From JALEFZ01 sp039820545 (GTDB lineage: Bacteria > Bacteroidota > Bacteroidia > J057): a stretch of DNA of 64,000 nt. The DNA is taken from the NCBI GenBank assembly GCA_039820545.1, contig JBCBPW010000006.1, positions 62,001 through 126,000 of the forward strand. Reading direction: 5' to 3'. A program made the position numbers and the translations under genes. How positions within the stretch are numbered: position 1 is the first letter of the stretch; every line of letters starts with the position of its first letter. The notes beneath the pieces are model-generated. The model saw only the letters and a list, made by a program, of their open reading frames with translations. It had not been told where the DNA came from and made no database searches. This document shows, piece after piece, positions 38,658 through 47,084 of the stretch.

Positions 38658-39100
38658 AAGATGTAAGTTGTGTTAAAGGAAATCGGTATTGATAATTTTT
38701 AAGTTAAACATATATGTTTCTTCATATAAAGAAACAGAATGACTTGTCCTATACTAGACCAAAACTTCATTTTATGTATTTTGATGATTGGTCTAATATA
38801 TGGTACAGATCAAATTAAAACCAATGAGTTTATTTTCAGATGGTTACGCTCGAATTTAGCCTTCAAATCCCTCCCCAAATTGCGCGCTTTCTTTGTTTCA
38901 ATCGCTACTTTTCTTGCCCCTATCTTTTTTCAACTAGTTTCCAAATTACAATTCATCCCACAAAAAACAATGTTTTTCTAGGGGCTTATTTTGGGAATTC
39001 GTTTTTTAGCATTAAGCCAAGATTAATTTTTTAAAAGGATCATGCGTCTAACAACGTGATTTTCGTGGGATTAGCTGCATGGGATCTCAATTTGATCAAT
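38658..39100. other. AT-rich intergenic region
   Basis: These 443 bases lie between divergent genes. The short open frames in them have no signal, motif or compositional support, so I see no gene. Promoters for both sides are expected here. Confidence 0.5.
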
Positions 39101-40105
39101 ATGAAAGACACACACTACACAGCACTTCATGTAAAAGAGACAACCGAGGGTCAATTTTCCCGACAGATTACACAGTTGGCCATTGCAGATTTACCTGATC
39201 ACGATACCCTGATCCGCGTACATTATGCGGCACTCAATTACAAAGATGCTCTATCTGCAACGGGTAATAAAGGTGTCACCCGCAACTATCCTCATACGCC
39301 AGGAATAGATGCGGCAGGTGAGATTGTCAAAAGTGGAGATCCTTCCCTCACCCCTGGAGCCCCAGTCATTGTCACGAGCTACGACCTCGGCATGAATACG
39401 GCAGGCGGTTTCGGTCAATACATTCAGGTTCCAGCGGATTGGGTCGTTCCTTTGCCTCAGGATATGACATTGGAAGAATCTATGATCATAGGTACAGCAG
39501 GTTTCACAGCAGGTCTGGCATTGTATAAGATGGAGAAAATAGGTCAGCGGCCCGAGATGGGCCCTATTGTGATTACAGGAGCGAGTGGGGGCGTAGGGAG
39601 TTTAGCTACGGGAATATTCTCTCAGGCAGGATATGAAGTCCATGCAAGTACTGGAAAAACAGAGGCCCACGACTTTTTGAAAGCCTTGGGAGCGACAGAA
39701 GTTGTCGGAAGAGATTATGTACAGGATCCCAAAAATCGTCCTCTTTTGCGTCCCAAATGGGCGGGTGCGTTGGATACAGTAGGAGGCGAGACACTTGCAA
39801 CCTTACTCAAAGCGTGTAGTCAAGAAGGATCTGTTGCCACTTGTGGACTCGTAGGTTCACCCAAGTTGCAGGCTACGGTTTTTCCATTTATTCTCAATGG
39901 CGTCAATCTATTGGGTGTCGAAAGTGCGACTACTGCACGTGAGACACGTATGGCAATTTGGGAGAAATTGGCAGGAGAATGGAAGTTGCCTGATTTGACA
40001 TCTATTTCGACACAAACCAACCTCACAGAATTAAATGACGTTTATCTTGACAAGATTCTTCAGGGACAGACAAAAGGCAGGATCATTTTGAAGCATGATG
40101 TGTAA
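39101..40105 (+). CDS. acuI: Zinc-free quinone-oxidoreductase/acrylyl-CoA reductase family (YhdH/AcuI)
   Basis: Starting at MKDTHYTALH gives 334 aa, normal for the family. The medium-chain reductase landmarks are YAALNYKDALSATGN, TPGIDAAGEI, a missing catalytic zinc site, and the NADPH-binding VITGASGGVGSLA. The sequence is closest to the YhdH/YhfP group, whose studied member AcuI reduces acryloyl-CoA with NADPH. The physiological substrate here is unproven. It is followed at 130 bp by a protease gene and is probably transcribed alone. Confidence 0.85.
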   Translation: MKDTHYTALHVKETTEGQFSRQITQLAIADLPDHDTLIRVHYAALNYKDALSATGNKGVTRNYPHTPGIDAAGEIVKSGDPSLTPGAPVIVTSYDLGMNTAGGFGQYIQVPADWVVPLPQDMTLEESMIIGTAGFTAGLALYKMEKIGQRPEMGPIVITGASGGVGSLATGIFSQAGYEVHASTGKTEAHDFLKALGATEVVGRDYVQDPKNRPLLRPKWAGALDTVGGETLATLLKACSQEGSVATCGLVGSPKLQATVFPFILNGVNLLGVESATTARETRMAIWEKLAGEWKLPDLTSISTQTNLTELNDVYLDKILQGQTKGRIILKHDV

Positions 40106-40234
40106 TCTGTTCTGCATGGGCGGGTAGGCAGAGAGATTGAGTGACAGAGATTGAGATGTTGGAATAATTGGAGAATTGAAGAAAAATTTTGCCGTGCAAT
40201 ATATATTTCCGATTTTCTCACAAAATGGAATGTC

Positions 40235-42496
40235 ATGGTCACAAGGGTTTCACTCATACTCTTTGTTTGCTCGATCTCCTGGTCACATGGGCAGACAGAT
40301 CAAAAGAATTTCAGCGATACACCTCTATTTAAGCGCTACTGCCTTACGCACGAACAGGAGGGCTGGTGTATCGTCAATCCCCTTACACCCCTGACCATTC
40401 AGGAATTCAGAGAAAATCAAGATGTTCTCCTTCGCCTTCATACTCGACAACAGTGGATGCTTCAGTCTACTTTTGTAGATGCTTCTGGAAAAGCACATGA
40501 ACGCTACCGTTTTTTTAATGGAGGTTTGCCTGTAGAAAAAAGTACGTTGACGATTCACCATCAGGACCAGCAGATATATTTCATTCAGTTTCAAAGCATG
40601 GGTCCTTTACCTTACGCTCCTCCCCTATTCAAAACATCAGAACAGATCCTAACAAAAGCAGAGGCTACCCTCCCTCAGCATACCTTTGCATGGGAATCTG
40701 CTGAACTTACCGCACTTGATTTGCCAGAAAGTGCGCCTTTGCCACCCGATTTTCAGGAACCTACTCCTGAAAAAATTTGGTATTGGGATGAGGAAGAAAA
40801 TGCGTACTTGACGGGATACAAGTTAGAAATGCGCGCGCTGAAACCCGATAACTTCTATCAGGTCATTCTGAATGGGGAGTCTTTAGAGCTGGCGCGTCAA
40901 CTTTCCTTGGCCTATAATTGTCAACCTTCGCAGATTACGGCTGAGACAAATTATTATGGCAAGAGGGAAATAGCTACCCAGAAAAAAGGGTTCATTCAAA
41001 AAAAACATCTCTTATCTACTTGTGAACCTCAGTACATTCAGACAAAGTATCACGAACTCAATTCGTTTGGAGAGGTGCGTACGTGGTCATCCATTCCTGA
41101 TATTAGTTTACGACAAAGTGATTGGGGGTCAGAGGAGCAGGTTGGTGCGAGTGCGCATTGGGCTGCCTTGGAAGCATGGCAGACATTTGCTGTACACTTT
41201 GGATGGCTCGGCCCAGATAATCAACAAGGCCCGCTGCGTGTCCTTACTGACTGGCGAGATCCTCAAGGAAAATATGTACCCAACGCACGCTATCTCAATC
41301 ATCAGGGCCAGAGTTATATTTACATAGGGGGTTTAGCAGAAAATCCATTGGTTACGCTGGATCTCATAGGACATGAATATGCACATGGATTTATTTCGCA
41401 TGCATCAGGTTTGGCGTATAGTCGCACTTCTGGTGCCATTCATGAGGGATTAGCAGATATTTTTGGTACGCTGGTTGAATATTATGTACTCAGGGACGAA
41501 GGGACTTGGGACTGGAAAATGGGGGATCGTGTCTATACTTTCAGAGATTTGGCAGATCCTCATTTACTCCAAATGCCCAAAGTAGCAGGTACTTCTGACC
41601 CCTATTGGTATGACAATTCAATAGCTGCTTGTCCAGAACCGAATAATCTTCCCCTTCCTACAGGCAATGATCGCTGTGGCATTCATCAAAATAGTACCGT
41701 AATGAGTCATTGGTTCTATCTCTTGGCTGAGGGTGGCCAGGGATTGGATGTGCCTGTCAGTCCGATTGGAATCGAAATAGCAGGAGAAATCATCTTTCAT
41801 ACAGTGGCTGCATACGTACAGGAGGAAATGGATTTTGAAGCCATGAAAGCTGCGACTTTACAAGCGACGACAGACCTTTATGGTCCATGCAGTCGAGCCT
41901 TGGCAGAAGTACGCAATGCTTGGGCAGCCGTGGGCGTCGGAGAACCTCATAATGAATTCTGCGTCAACATCATCGGAGAAAACCAGATCTGCATTGATAG
42001 TTCCAAAGTCTATACCTATGAAGTCATTGGTCCACCGACTGCAACCTATAAATGGAGTGGAATACCAGCTGGATGGGAGTACTACTTTGACGATCTTAGA
42101 AAGCAGAAATTGGTCCTTCTGGACTCCGACAACATCTTCCCGCAGACAGAGCTGACCGTCAAAATAGAGGGCAGTAACGCTAGCGAGTTCGCTACGATCT
42201 CAGTAGCAGGTGTAGAATGTGCTGGCAAAACAGGAGGCAATGCGCAAATCCTCCCTACATTTGAAGAGATTCGACTTTACCCCAATCCCGCCCAGGCTCA
42301 GCTGCGCGTGTTCTTCCCCAAACATACTTTTCCTTGTACCCTCCGACTTATAGACATCCAAGGAAGGGTACTACAAACTCAGCAGGTACTTCGATCTCAA
42401 CAACTGCTTCCCCTTGAGGCGCTACGTCCTGGAATGTATTTCCTCGTCATAAGTGGAACCACGGAAATGCATAGACTTTCCTTTATTAAGGATTGA
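40235..42496 (+). CDS. Secreted M4 (thermolysin-like) metalloprotease, T9SS sorted
   Basis: Starting at MVTRVSLILF gives 753 aa with a signal peptide (LILFVCSISWSHGQ). An FTP/PepSY-like propeptide precedes the catalytic domain. The zinc motif HEYAH is at 380-384 and the third ligand Glu404 is in HEGLADI. The later catalytic His is in the STVMSHWFYLL segment. The C-terminus has a type-A sorting domain (LYPNPAQAQLRVFF, IDIQGRVLQTQQ, LRPGMYFLVISG). The enzyme should degrade extracellular protein after export by T9SS. Confidence 0.92.
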   Translation: MVTRVSLILFVCSISWSHGQTDQKNFSDTPLFKRYCLTHEQEGWCIVNPLTPLTIQEFRENQDVLLRLHTRQQWMLQSTFVDASGKAHERYRFFNGGLPVEKSTLTIHHQDQQIYFIQFQSMGPLPYAPPLFKTSEQILTKAEATLPQHTFAWESAELTALDLPESAPLPPDFQEPTPEKIWYWDEEENAYLTGYKLEMRALKPDNFYQVILNGESLELARQLSLAYNCQPSQITAETNYYGKREIATQKKGFIQKKHLLSTCEPQYIQTKYHELNSFGEVRTWSSIPDISLRQSDWGSEEQVGASAHWAALEAWQTFAVHFGWLGPDNQQGPLRVLTDWRDPQGKYVPNARYLNHQGQSYIYIGGLAENPLVTLDLIGHEYAHGFISHASGLAYSRTSGAIHEGLADIFGTLVEYYVLRDEGTWDWKMGDRVYTFRDLADPHLLQMPKVAGTSDPYWYDNSIAACPEPNNLPLPTGNDRCGIHQNSTVMSHWFYLLAEGGQGLDVPVSPIGIEIAGEIIFHTVAAYVQEEMDFEAMKAATLQATTDLYGPCSRALAEVRNAWAAVGVGEPHNEFCVNIIGENQICIDSSKVYTYEVIGPPTATYKWSGIPAGWEYYFDDLRKQKLVLLDSDNIFPQTELTVKIEGSNASEFATISVAGVECAGKTGGNAQILPTFEEIRLYPNPAQAQLRVFFPKHTFPCTLRLIDIQGRVLQTQQVLRSQQLLPLEALRPGMYFLVISGTTEMHRLSFIKD

Positions 42497-42513
42497 AAAA
42501 GAGAGCCTTTCGC

Positions 42514-43176
42514 CTAATACGGGACAAAGTAGTAGTATGCTTCATCATCAATCGTTGCCACGGGCATATCCAGATTAGGCTGAAAGATCAGAGATTCGTC
42601 ATCGAGATTAAACGCGCATAGATGACCTTGTCCAGGAGTCGCACGATCATAGCACCCATTGTCGATACAGACGGCAGCGGATTGTTCTTGAACAGCTTTT
42701 TCGATGGCTGCGCGTCCACGGCGAATGTGGCCAAATAATACACGTCGGCCATTGAGCCAGTCTTCATCTACATCTTGTTCCCAGTCGCGGCGCACCCAGC
42801 GCATGGCGTAGGTATCTTGCAAGGGATCGTCTGTATGGAAATTGAGTCCTGCATGTACCATGATCCAATCCTTATAGGTTGTGTAGGAGTACATCTGAGT
42901 GAGTAGGTTCCACTGCTTTTCAGTAATGGGAAACCGTCTTTCCATCACAGCTGAGGCCATGCGGTCATCGTGATTGCCTCTGAGGACAGTCAGTTGATAG
43001 CCTGCTTCTTGCAGTTGGATGATGTAGTCCAATACACCTTCGGAGTCTGGGCCTCGGTTGATGTAGTCTCCGAGTAAGAAGAGGTGATCCTGGGGTTGGA
43101 GGAAAAGTCTTTGTTCGACGAGGAATTTGAGGGTTTGGCTACAGCCGTGGATGTCAGAGACAGCGAAGTTGCGCAT
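42514..43176 (-). CDS. Calcineurin-like metallophosphoesterase
   Basis: A 220-aa protein with the complete phosphoesterase set: VSDIHGC (7-13), LLGDYINRGPDS, LRGNHDDRM, a VHAGLN block and FGHIRRGRAA. The family includes PPP-type protein phosphatases and symmetrical Ap4A hydrolases; the length and motifs fit the serine/threonine-phosphatase-like branch. It converges on the metalloprotease gene with only 17 bp between stops. Confidence 0.9.
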   Translation of the reverse strand: MRNFAVSDIHGCSQTLKFLVEQRLFLQPQDHLFLLGDYINRGPDSEGVLDYIIQLQEAGYQLTVLRGNHDDRMASAVMERRFPITEKQWNLLTQMYSYTTYKDWIMVHAGLNFHTDDPLQDTYAMRWVRRDWEQDVDEDWLNGRRVLFGHIRRGRAAIEKAVQEQSAAVCIDNGCYDRATPGQGHLCAFNLDDESLIFQPNLDMPVATIDDEAYYYFVPY

Positions 43177-43443
43177 AGAGCGGATGAGGATACATGGTAT
43201 GACAGGTTGCCATCGCCTGATGTACAGGCACTCCTGTAGGCTTAGATTTGTGCATACGAGAACACTTGCAGTCAGTTGCTAAAAAAGGGAGAAAATCATA
43301 CTAGGCCCCTACCCTTGGGAGTACGGGAGAAGTTATATTTGAAAAATTTCATTTTTTTCTTGTGAAAAAAGGGTCCACCCCTTACTTTTGCCTTCCCTTC
43401 TGTCAAGCAATTGACGGGAGTGTTCTTCTGAGAGGAAGTACAT

Positions 43444-43525
43444 GCCCAGGTGGCGGAATTGGTAGACGCGTTGGTCTCAAACACCAATGGGGAAACCCGT
43501 GTGGGTTCGAGTCCCACCCTGGGTA
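43444..43525 (+). tRNA. tRNA-Leu (anticodon CAA)
   Basis: The sequence folds as a class II tRNA. The 7-bp acceptor arms are 43444-43450 and 43518-43524, with one G-U pair and discriminator A at 43525. The anticodon stem TTGGT/ACCAA carries loop CTCAAAC, so the anticodon is CAA at 43478-43480. A variable arm and the T-loop GTTCGAGTCCC follow. CCA is not fully encoded. Confidence 0.96.
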
Positions 43526-43530
43526 CCTAT

Positions 43531-43562
43531 CCCTTCATACGAATCGTATGGAGGGTTTTTTC
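43531..43562 (+). terminator. tRNA terminator
   Basis: An 11-bp stem (43531-43541 with 43545-43555, one G-U pair and a 3-nt loop) is followed by at least six T, directly after the tRNA. Confidence 0.85.
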
Positions 43563-43660
43563 GTATATGCGTCAAAGGCTGCGCCAAAAACAACCATGAA
43601 ATATGCGAAAGAAGAGTATCCAGTATAATGTAGATGGCATCCAGTACGTGCCAGTGAAGT

Positions 43661-44110
43661 TTGTCGAAGGAGTCCGTGACCGAGATCTGCCGTATGCGGG
43701 TCCGCAACATCGACAAGGGCATCATCCTCGTGCGCAACAACCAGAGTAAGAAGCAAAAGCCCTGTGTGATCAATCCCCAGCTCATGGAGATCATACAGAA
43801 GATGGACCTGGACCAATATCCTGAACACTATTATATCTTCGGCAAGAACCGCATGCCCTCCCCTACTTTTTGTCATCGCAACCGCTACTCGGAGGACCAT
43901 CGTCGCATCCTCGATGCATGCGAGATCCAGGACGAAGGGCTAAATATGTACTCCTGGAAGCATACAGGAAATTGTAATGCGTACCGGGCAGGGGTAGACA
44001 TCTACTCGCTCAAGATTCAGAATCGACATAGCAGCCTGAGACAGACAGAGATTTATTTGTCCACGCTGGGGCTGAGGATACCTGTGGAACTGAAGACAAA
44101 GAAGTGGTGA
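43661..44110 (+). pseudogene. Truncated tyrosine recombinase (integrase remnant)
   Basis: The 149-codon frame has no ATG (it opens at TTG) and encodes only the C-terminal catalytic half of an integrase. VTEICRMRVRNIDKGII matches the region after the first catalytic Arg, and SWKHTGNCNAYRAGVDIYSL carries the His-x-x-Arg-like block. HSSLRQTEIYLSTLG ends in the expected nucleophilic Tyr. The first Arg (GVR) appears only in another frame just upstream, so a frameshift is likely, and the N-terminal arm and core-binding domains are missing. The position just after a tRNA gene is typical of an island insertion point. It is almost certainly inactive. Confidence 0.75.
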
Positions 44111-44147
44111 AGCACTACAGGTAATGTAACCTCCTAATACATGAGAT

Positions 44148-44184
44148 CGCATAGGAAATGCACTTCTATACAGGATCACGTGCG
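44148..44184 (+). repeat. Imperfect direct repeat, copy 1
   Basis: A segment beginning cgcataggaaatgcacttct recurs at 44236-44274 with a few substitutions and two extra bases. The repeat centres are about 89 bp apart, in the 270-bp gap after the integrase remnant. The function is unknown; it may be insertion debris. Confidence 0.65.
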
Positions 44185-44235
44185 TAGACTGTGTACATGC
44201 TATGCATAGACCCTACACACAAAAAACGCATAGCA

Positions 44236-44274
44236 CGCATGGGAAATGCACTTCTATGCAAGATCACATGTACG
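44236..44274 (+). repeat. Imperfect direct repeat, copy 2
   Basis: The second copy of the element at 44148-44184, beginning cgcatgggaaatgcacttct. The two copies flank sequence containing gctatgcatag. Confidence 0.65.
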
Positions 44275-44349
44275 CACAAAAACATACTTCCCCGTTTATG
44301 CGGGGCAGGCGGGCACTAAAAGTATAAAAGGATAGAAGCCTAAAAGGTC

Positions 44350-44367
44350 ATCCCGTGTATGCGGGAT
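44350..44367 (-). terminator. Hairpin after the caspase-FGE gene
   Basis: Arms atcccg (44350-44355) and cgggat (44362-44367) form a short stem, followed on the minus strand by a T-containing stretch, 16 bp past the gene's stop. A similar cccgtttatgcgggg element lies near 44292. Confidence 0.5.
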
Positions 44368-44382
44368 TTCGCTGTTAATGGT

Positions 44383-46200
44383 TCATGGCGATTGCTCAAT
44401 ATGCCGGGAGAGACGGAAACCGATGTTGTAGAAACGGAAAGTGGGCGTGATGAAGAAGCGACCGGCTACCCGACAGGAACGCGGGTCGCTGCTCCAATTG
44501 CCCCCTCGTAAGACTCGGTCGTCGCCTGACGTGGGGCCCTGTGGGTCTGTGTGACTTACGTTAGGATAATCTCCATACCAATCTTGACACCACTCCCAGA
44601 CATTGCCTGACATATCGTATAAACCCAGTTCGTTGGGAACTTTTTGGCCTACAGGGTGCGTAGTATCTTTAGAGTTACTACGATACCATCCTACCTCATC
44701 CAATTTATTACTTCCTGCATATTCGAATCCCTTAGAAAGATTTCCCCCTCTAGCGGCAAACTCCCATTGTGCTTCTGTAGGAAGACGATAATTCAAGCCA
44801 GTCTTTTGATTGAGCTTTTGAAGGAACTCTCGACAGTCCTTCCATGATACTTCTTCTACAGGACGCATCGGATCTCCTTCAAAATGAAATGGATTATTTC
44901 CCATGATCTCATGCCATAGCTTTTGCGTGACGGGATAGGTTCCGATTTCATAATCCGAGAGTATAACCTTGTACTTACGTGCCATCTGAAAGGTTCCTCC
45001 CTCTACCCTGATCATGGGGATGTCAACAGTAGGTTTGGGTTTTACTTCTGGGAGAGGGTTCTTTTTTCTAGGATTTAGAGAGGTAGGCTTGTGTTCTTGT
45101 TCGGGAGGAAGAGGTTGCCTACGTTTTCTCAGTTCTTGCCTAATCCTTAGTACCTCTTCTCTATGCTTGCCTTTCGGAAATTCATTCAGGTACCCTCTTA
45201 TTTTTGATAGCTGGGGATTATTTTGGATGCGTTCAAATTGCTCTCTTTCTTCTGCTTCTCTGAGCTTTTTTCTAGCCTCGGCTGCCCACTTACCTTTGGG
45301 GAACTCTTCTAAATAATCATCAAAGGCTAAGGCCGTATTTGATAATAACGCTATTTCCCAATGGGCTTCCTCTGCATATTTCCCATTTGGATAGGCTTCC
45401 AAAAAAGATCTTAATTTGTGCACATTTCCCTTCGCCATCTCAAAATCACCCTTTTCTGATCTCTTAGGATAGAAAACGAATTTTCCACTCAGGTCCCCCG
45501 TCTCAAAGATCACATTTGCCTCAGGCATCTGGCGGGCATTATTCGAAGTATTCTTAGTTACATGAAGCTCTAAATCCAAACAGGAGAGGTAAGATCCTGA
45601 ATGATGATCTAGTTGGTGTTTGAGTGCTTTGAAAAAGGGGCTATGGCCACCGATCTTGCCATCTGAAACGACTTCCTTTCTTCCTGAGGTAAGGACACGT
45701 CTAGAGGGATTTTCTTCTGCATACTTCACAAATTGATCTGTAGATCTCACGATCATCGATCCTGAAAAACAGGCATCTACCAAGAGATAAATATGATGTG
45801 CCTTCATATCCGATATAAAGGAACGAATGCGTCCGTTGGGGATGAAGTCCACCTCAGATTGGGCCGTAACGGGAATCCAAAAGCCTTGTGATTTACTTTT
45901 AGTCATCGTTCCATGTCCTGCGAAATATACCAGTAGGTTATCTTGAGGTGTTAGTTTATCCCTGAAATCAATAAAGGCATGAAGAATATTCTGCCTTGTC
46001 GCTTCCTCATCACACAAGGAAACTACATAGTCTTCTTCAAACTGGTACTTATCCACCAGAATATCCCTCAACGTCTCTGCATCACGCCTGGCATTGTTGA
46101 GGTGTGGATGATGCTGATACTTGTCAATACCAATAATAAGGAGGTGATTGGTCCGTAGATGGGGGTTATCTTGGAGTCTTTCTACAGCCATAGAAGGCAA
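44383..46200 (-). CDS. Caspase-like peptidase fused to FGE/C-type-lectin domain
   Basis: A 605-aa protein without a signal peptide or membrane helix. Residues 18-240 are a caspase (C14) domain with catalytic His96 in YFAGHG and Cys144 in VDACFSG. Residues 255-365 hold three helical repeats sharing a FL-x-x-[YF]P-x-GK pattern (AYPNGKYAEEA, EFPKGKWAAEA, EFPKGKHREEV). After a Pro- and Lys-rich linker, residues 395-600 are an FGE-sulfatase/C-type-lectin fold (RVEGGTFQM, YRLPTEAQWEFAARG, GLYDMSGNVWEWCQDWYG). The FGE catalytic cysteine pair is not preserved, so this is probably a binding domain. Its last 24 variable codons fit a diversified repeat. Caspase-FGE fusions are typical of bacterial conflict and self-killing systems. 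Confidence 0.88.
   Translation of the reverse strand: MPSMAVERLQDNPHLRTNHLLIIGIDKYQHHPHLNNARRDAETLRDILVDKYQFEEDYVVSLCDEEATRQNILHAFIDFRDKLTPQDNLLVYFAGHGTMTKSKSQGFWIPVTAQSEVDFIPNGRIRSFISDMKAHHIYLLVDACFSGSMIVRSTDQFVKYAEENPSRRVLTSGRKEVVSDGKIGGHSPFFKALKHQLDHHSGSYLSCLDLELHVTKNTSNNARQMPEANVIFETGDLSGKFVFYPKRSEKGDFEMAKGNVHKLRSFLEAYPNGKYAEEAHWEIALLSNTALAFDDYLEEFPKGKWAAEARKKLREAEEREQFERIQNNPQLSKIRGYLNEFPKGKHREEVLRIRQELRKRRQPLPPEQEHKPTSLNPRKKNPLPEVKPKPTVDIPMIRVEGGTFQMARKYKVILSDYEIGTYPVTQKLWHEIMGNNPFHFEGDPMRPVEEVSWKDCREFLQKLNQKTGLNYRLPTEAQWEFAARGGNLSKGFEYAGSNKLDEVGWYRSNSKDTTHPVGQKVPNELGLYDMSGNVWEWCQDWYGDYPNVSHTDPQGPTSGDDRVLRGGNWSSDPRSCRVAGRFFITPTFRFYNIGFRLSRHIEQSP
44422..44493 (-). other. Candidate variable repeat in the caspase-FGE gene
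   Basis: These 24 codons lie between the conserved GGNW and GFRL of the FGE fold. Of these, 20 end in C or T, as expected when AAC or AAT template codons are mutagenised at adenines. They form the ligand-facing loop that diversity-generating retroelements vary in related lectin folds. No reverse transcriptase or template is seen in the window. Confidence 0.45.
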
Positions 46201-46361
46201 AAATTTAATTTAAGTTCCCAAAATAGAGGGATTTTTCCAAGGCGGAGAAAGTGGGAATATTTGAGCCAGGATATTTTTGGAGGGAAGCAGCTATTTGCAG
46301 GAGGGAAATAAAAAAGCCAGGCATCTGCCTTGCTCAAATACAAGATTCAAAAAGAGGAGGT

Positions 46362-46598
46362 TTATCGTTGGGTTCGTAGACGCTGGGTGAGGGGGAAGAA
46401 AAGCCCCATCGAGAGGATGAAGTACAAAATTGTGGTGATGGTGTAAGGATTGAAGGACTGCTCGTAAGCAGGGATGCCATAGGTGGCTTCTGCTAAGAGC
46501 ACGAGGGCGTAGCAGGTACCCAAGCTTAGGAGGTAGAGGAGCTGCCAGAGGATGCGCTGAGAGATGAGTTTGTACCAAGTCGTGCACTTTAGGAAGGG
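46362..46598 (-). pseudogene. Decayed membrane-protein remnant
   Basis: An open frame of 78 codons has no usable start. It reads as a plausible membrane protein: LLYLLSLGTCYALVLLAEAT and ITTILYFILSMGLFF are two helices, followed by a basic end, TQRLRTQR. A hydrophobic stretch, ISFLYLLTLPKVHDL, precedes it in another frame, which suggests a frameshifted ancestor. It cannot be assigned to a family. Confidence 0.4.
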
Positions 46599-46864
46599 TC
46601 AACAGGTAGAGAAACGAAATACAAATGATTTCATGGATTCTAACGACAAGACTTAGACAGCCTAATCAATCATAAAAACTCAATCGTCAATCTTCTCAAT
46701 AAGTATCAAACCTAAAAAAGGCGCTTCCTCTGCGATATAATTTTAAACGAATACCATATTGAACAAATAGGTGATCCTTGCAGCTCTATAAAATTTGCAT
46801 GAAATGTATATACTTCATACTCTGTAACGTAAGTTTTTTTAATATTTAATAGTCGCCTTCAGCG

Positions 46865-46963
46865 TCCCGAGCATTAGACTCGGGATTATTAGGCAAAAAG
46901 AACCAATCCTGTGATGAAGCTCGGGACAGAATTTTAGCCCAATCCCGAGCGTTGACCTCGGGA
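46865..46963. repeat. Pair of 21-bp palindromic repeats
   Basis: Two copies of the palindrome tcccgag-N7-ctcggga lie at 46865-46885 and 46943-46963. A half-copy, gctcgggac, lies at 46919-46927. They sit in an 880-bp gap with no intact gene (46201-47084) and resemble REP-type elements or transcription end points. Confidence 0.65.
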
Positions 46964-47084
46964 CCCCAAATAGCCTGTTACTATACTCGAAAATCATAGT
47001 ATGAAACTTTTGTTACACTACAGTTCATATGCAAGTATGAAAGGTTTAGAAGGTAAATCCAAATAAAATGATCCTCCCTCCCAC

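Noticed and set aside
38739..39034. Short hydrophobic frames in the gap before the AcuI-like gene
   Set aside because: They are AT-rich and Phe/Ile-biased by composition, have no signal or motif, and overlap one another in different frames.
43444..43525. A second copy of the tRNA-Leu 3' end as right attachment site
   Set aside because: No matching segment was found by eye elsewhere in the window; it may lie beyond the edge or be lost.
46291..46602. A 103-codon minus-strand frame rich in His and Pro
   Set aside because: It overlaps the membrane-protein remnant in another frame. Its composition is unlike a real protein and it has no motif.
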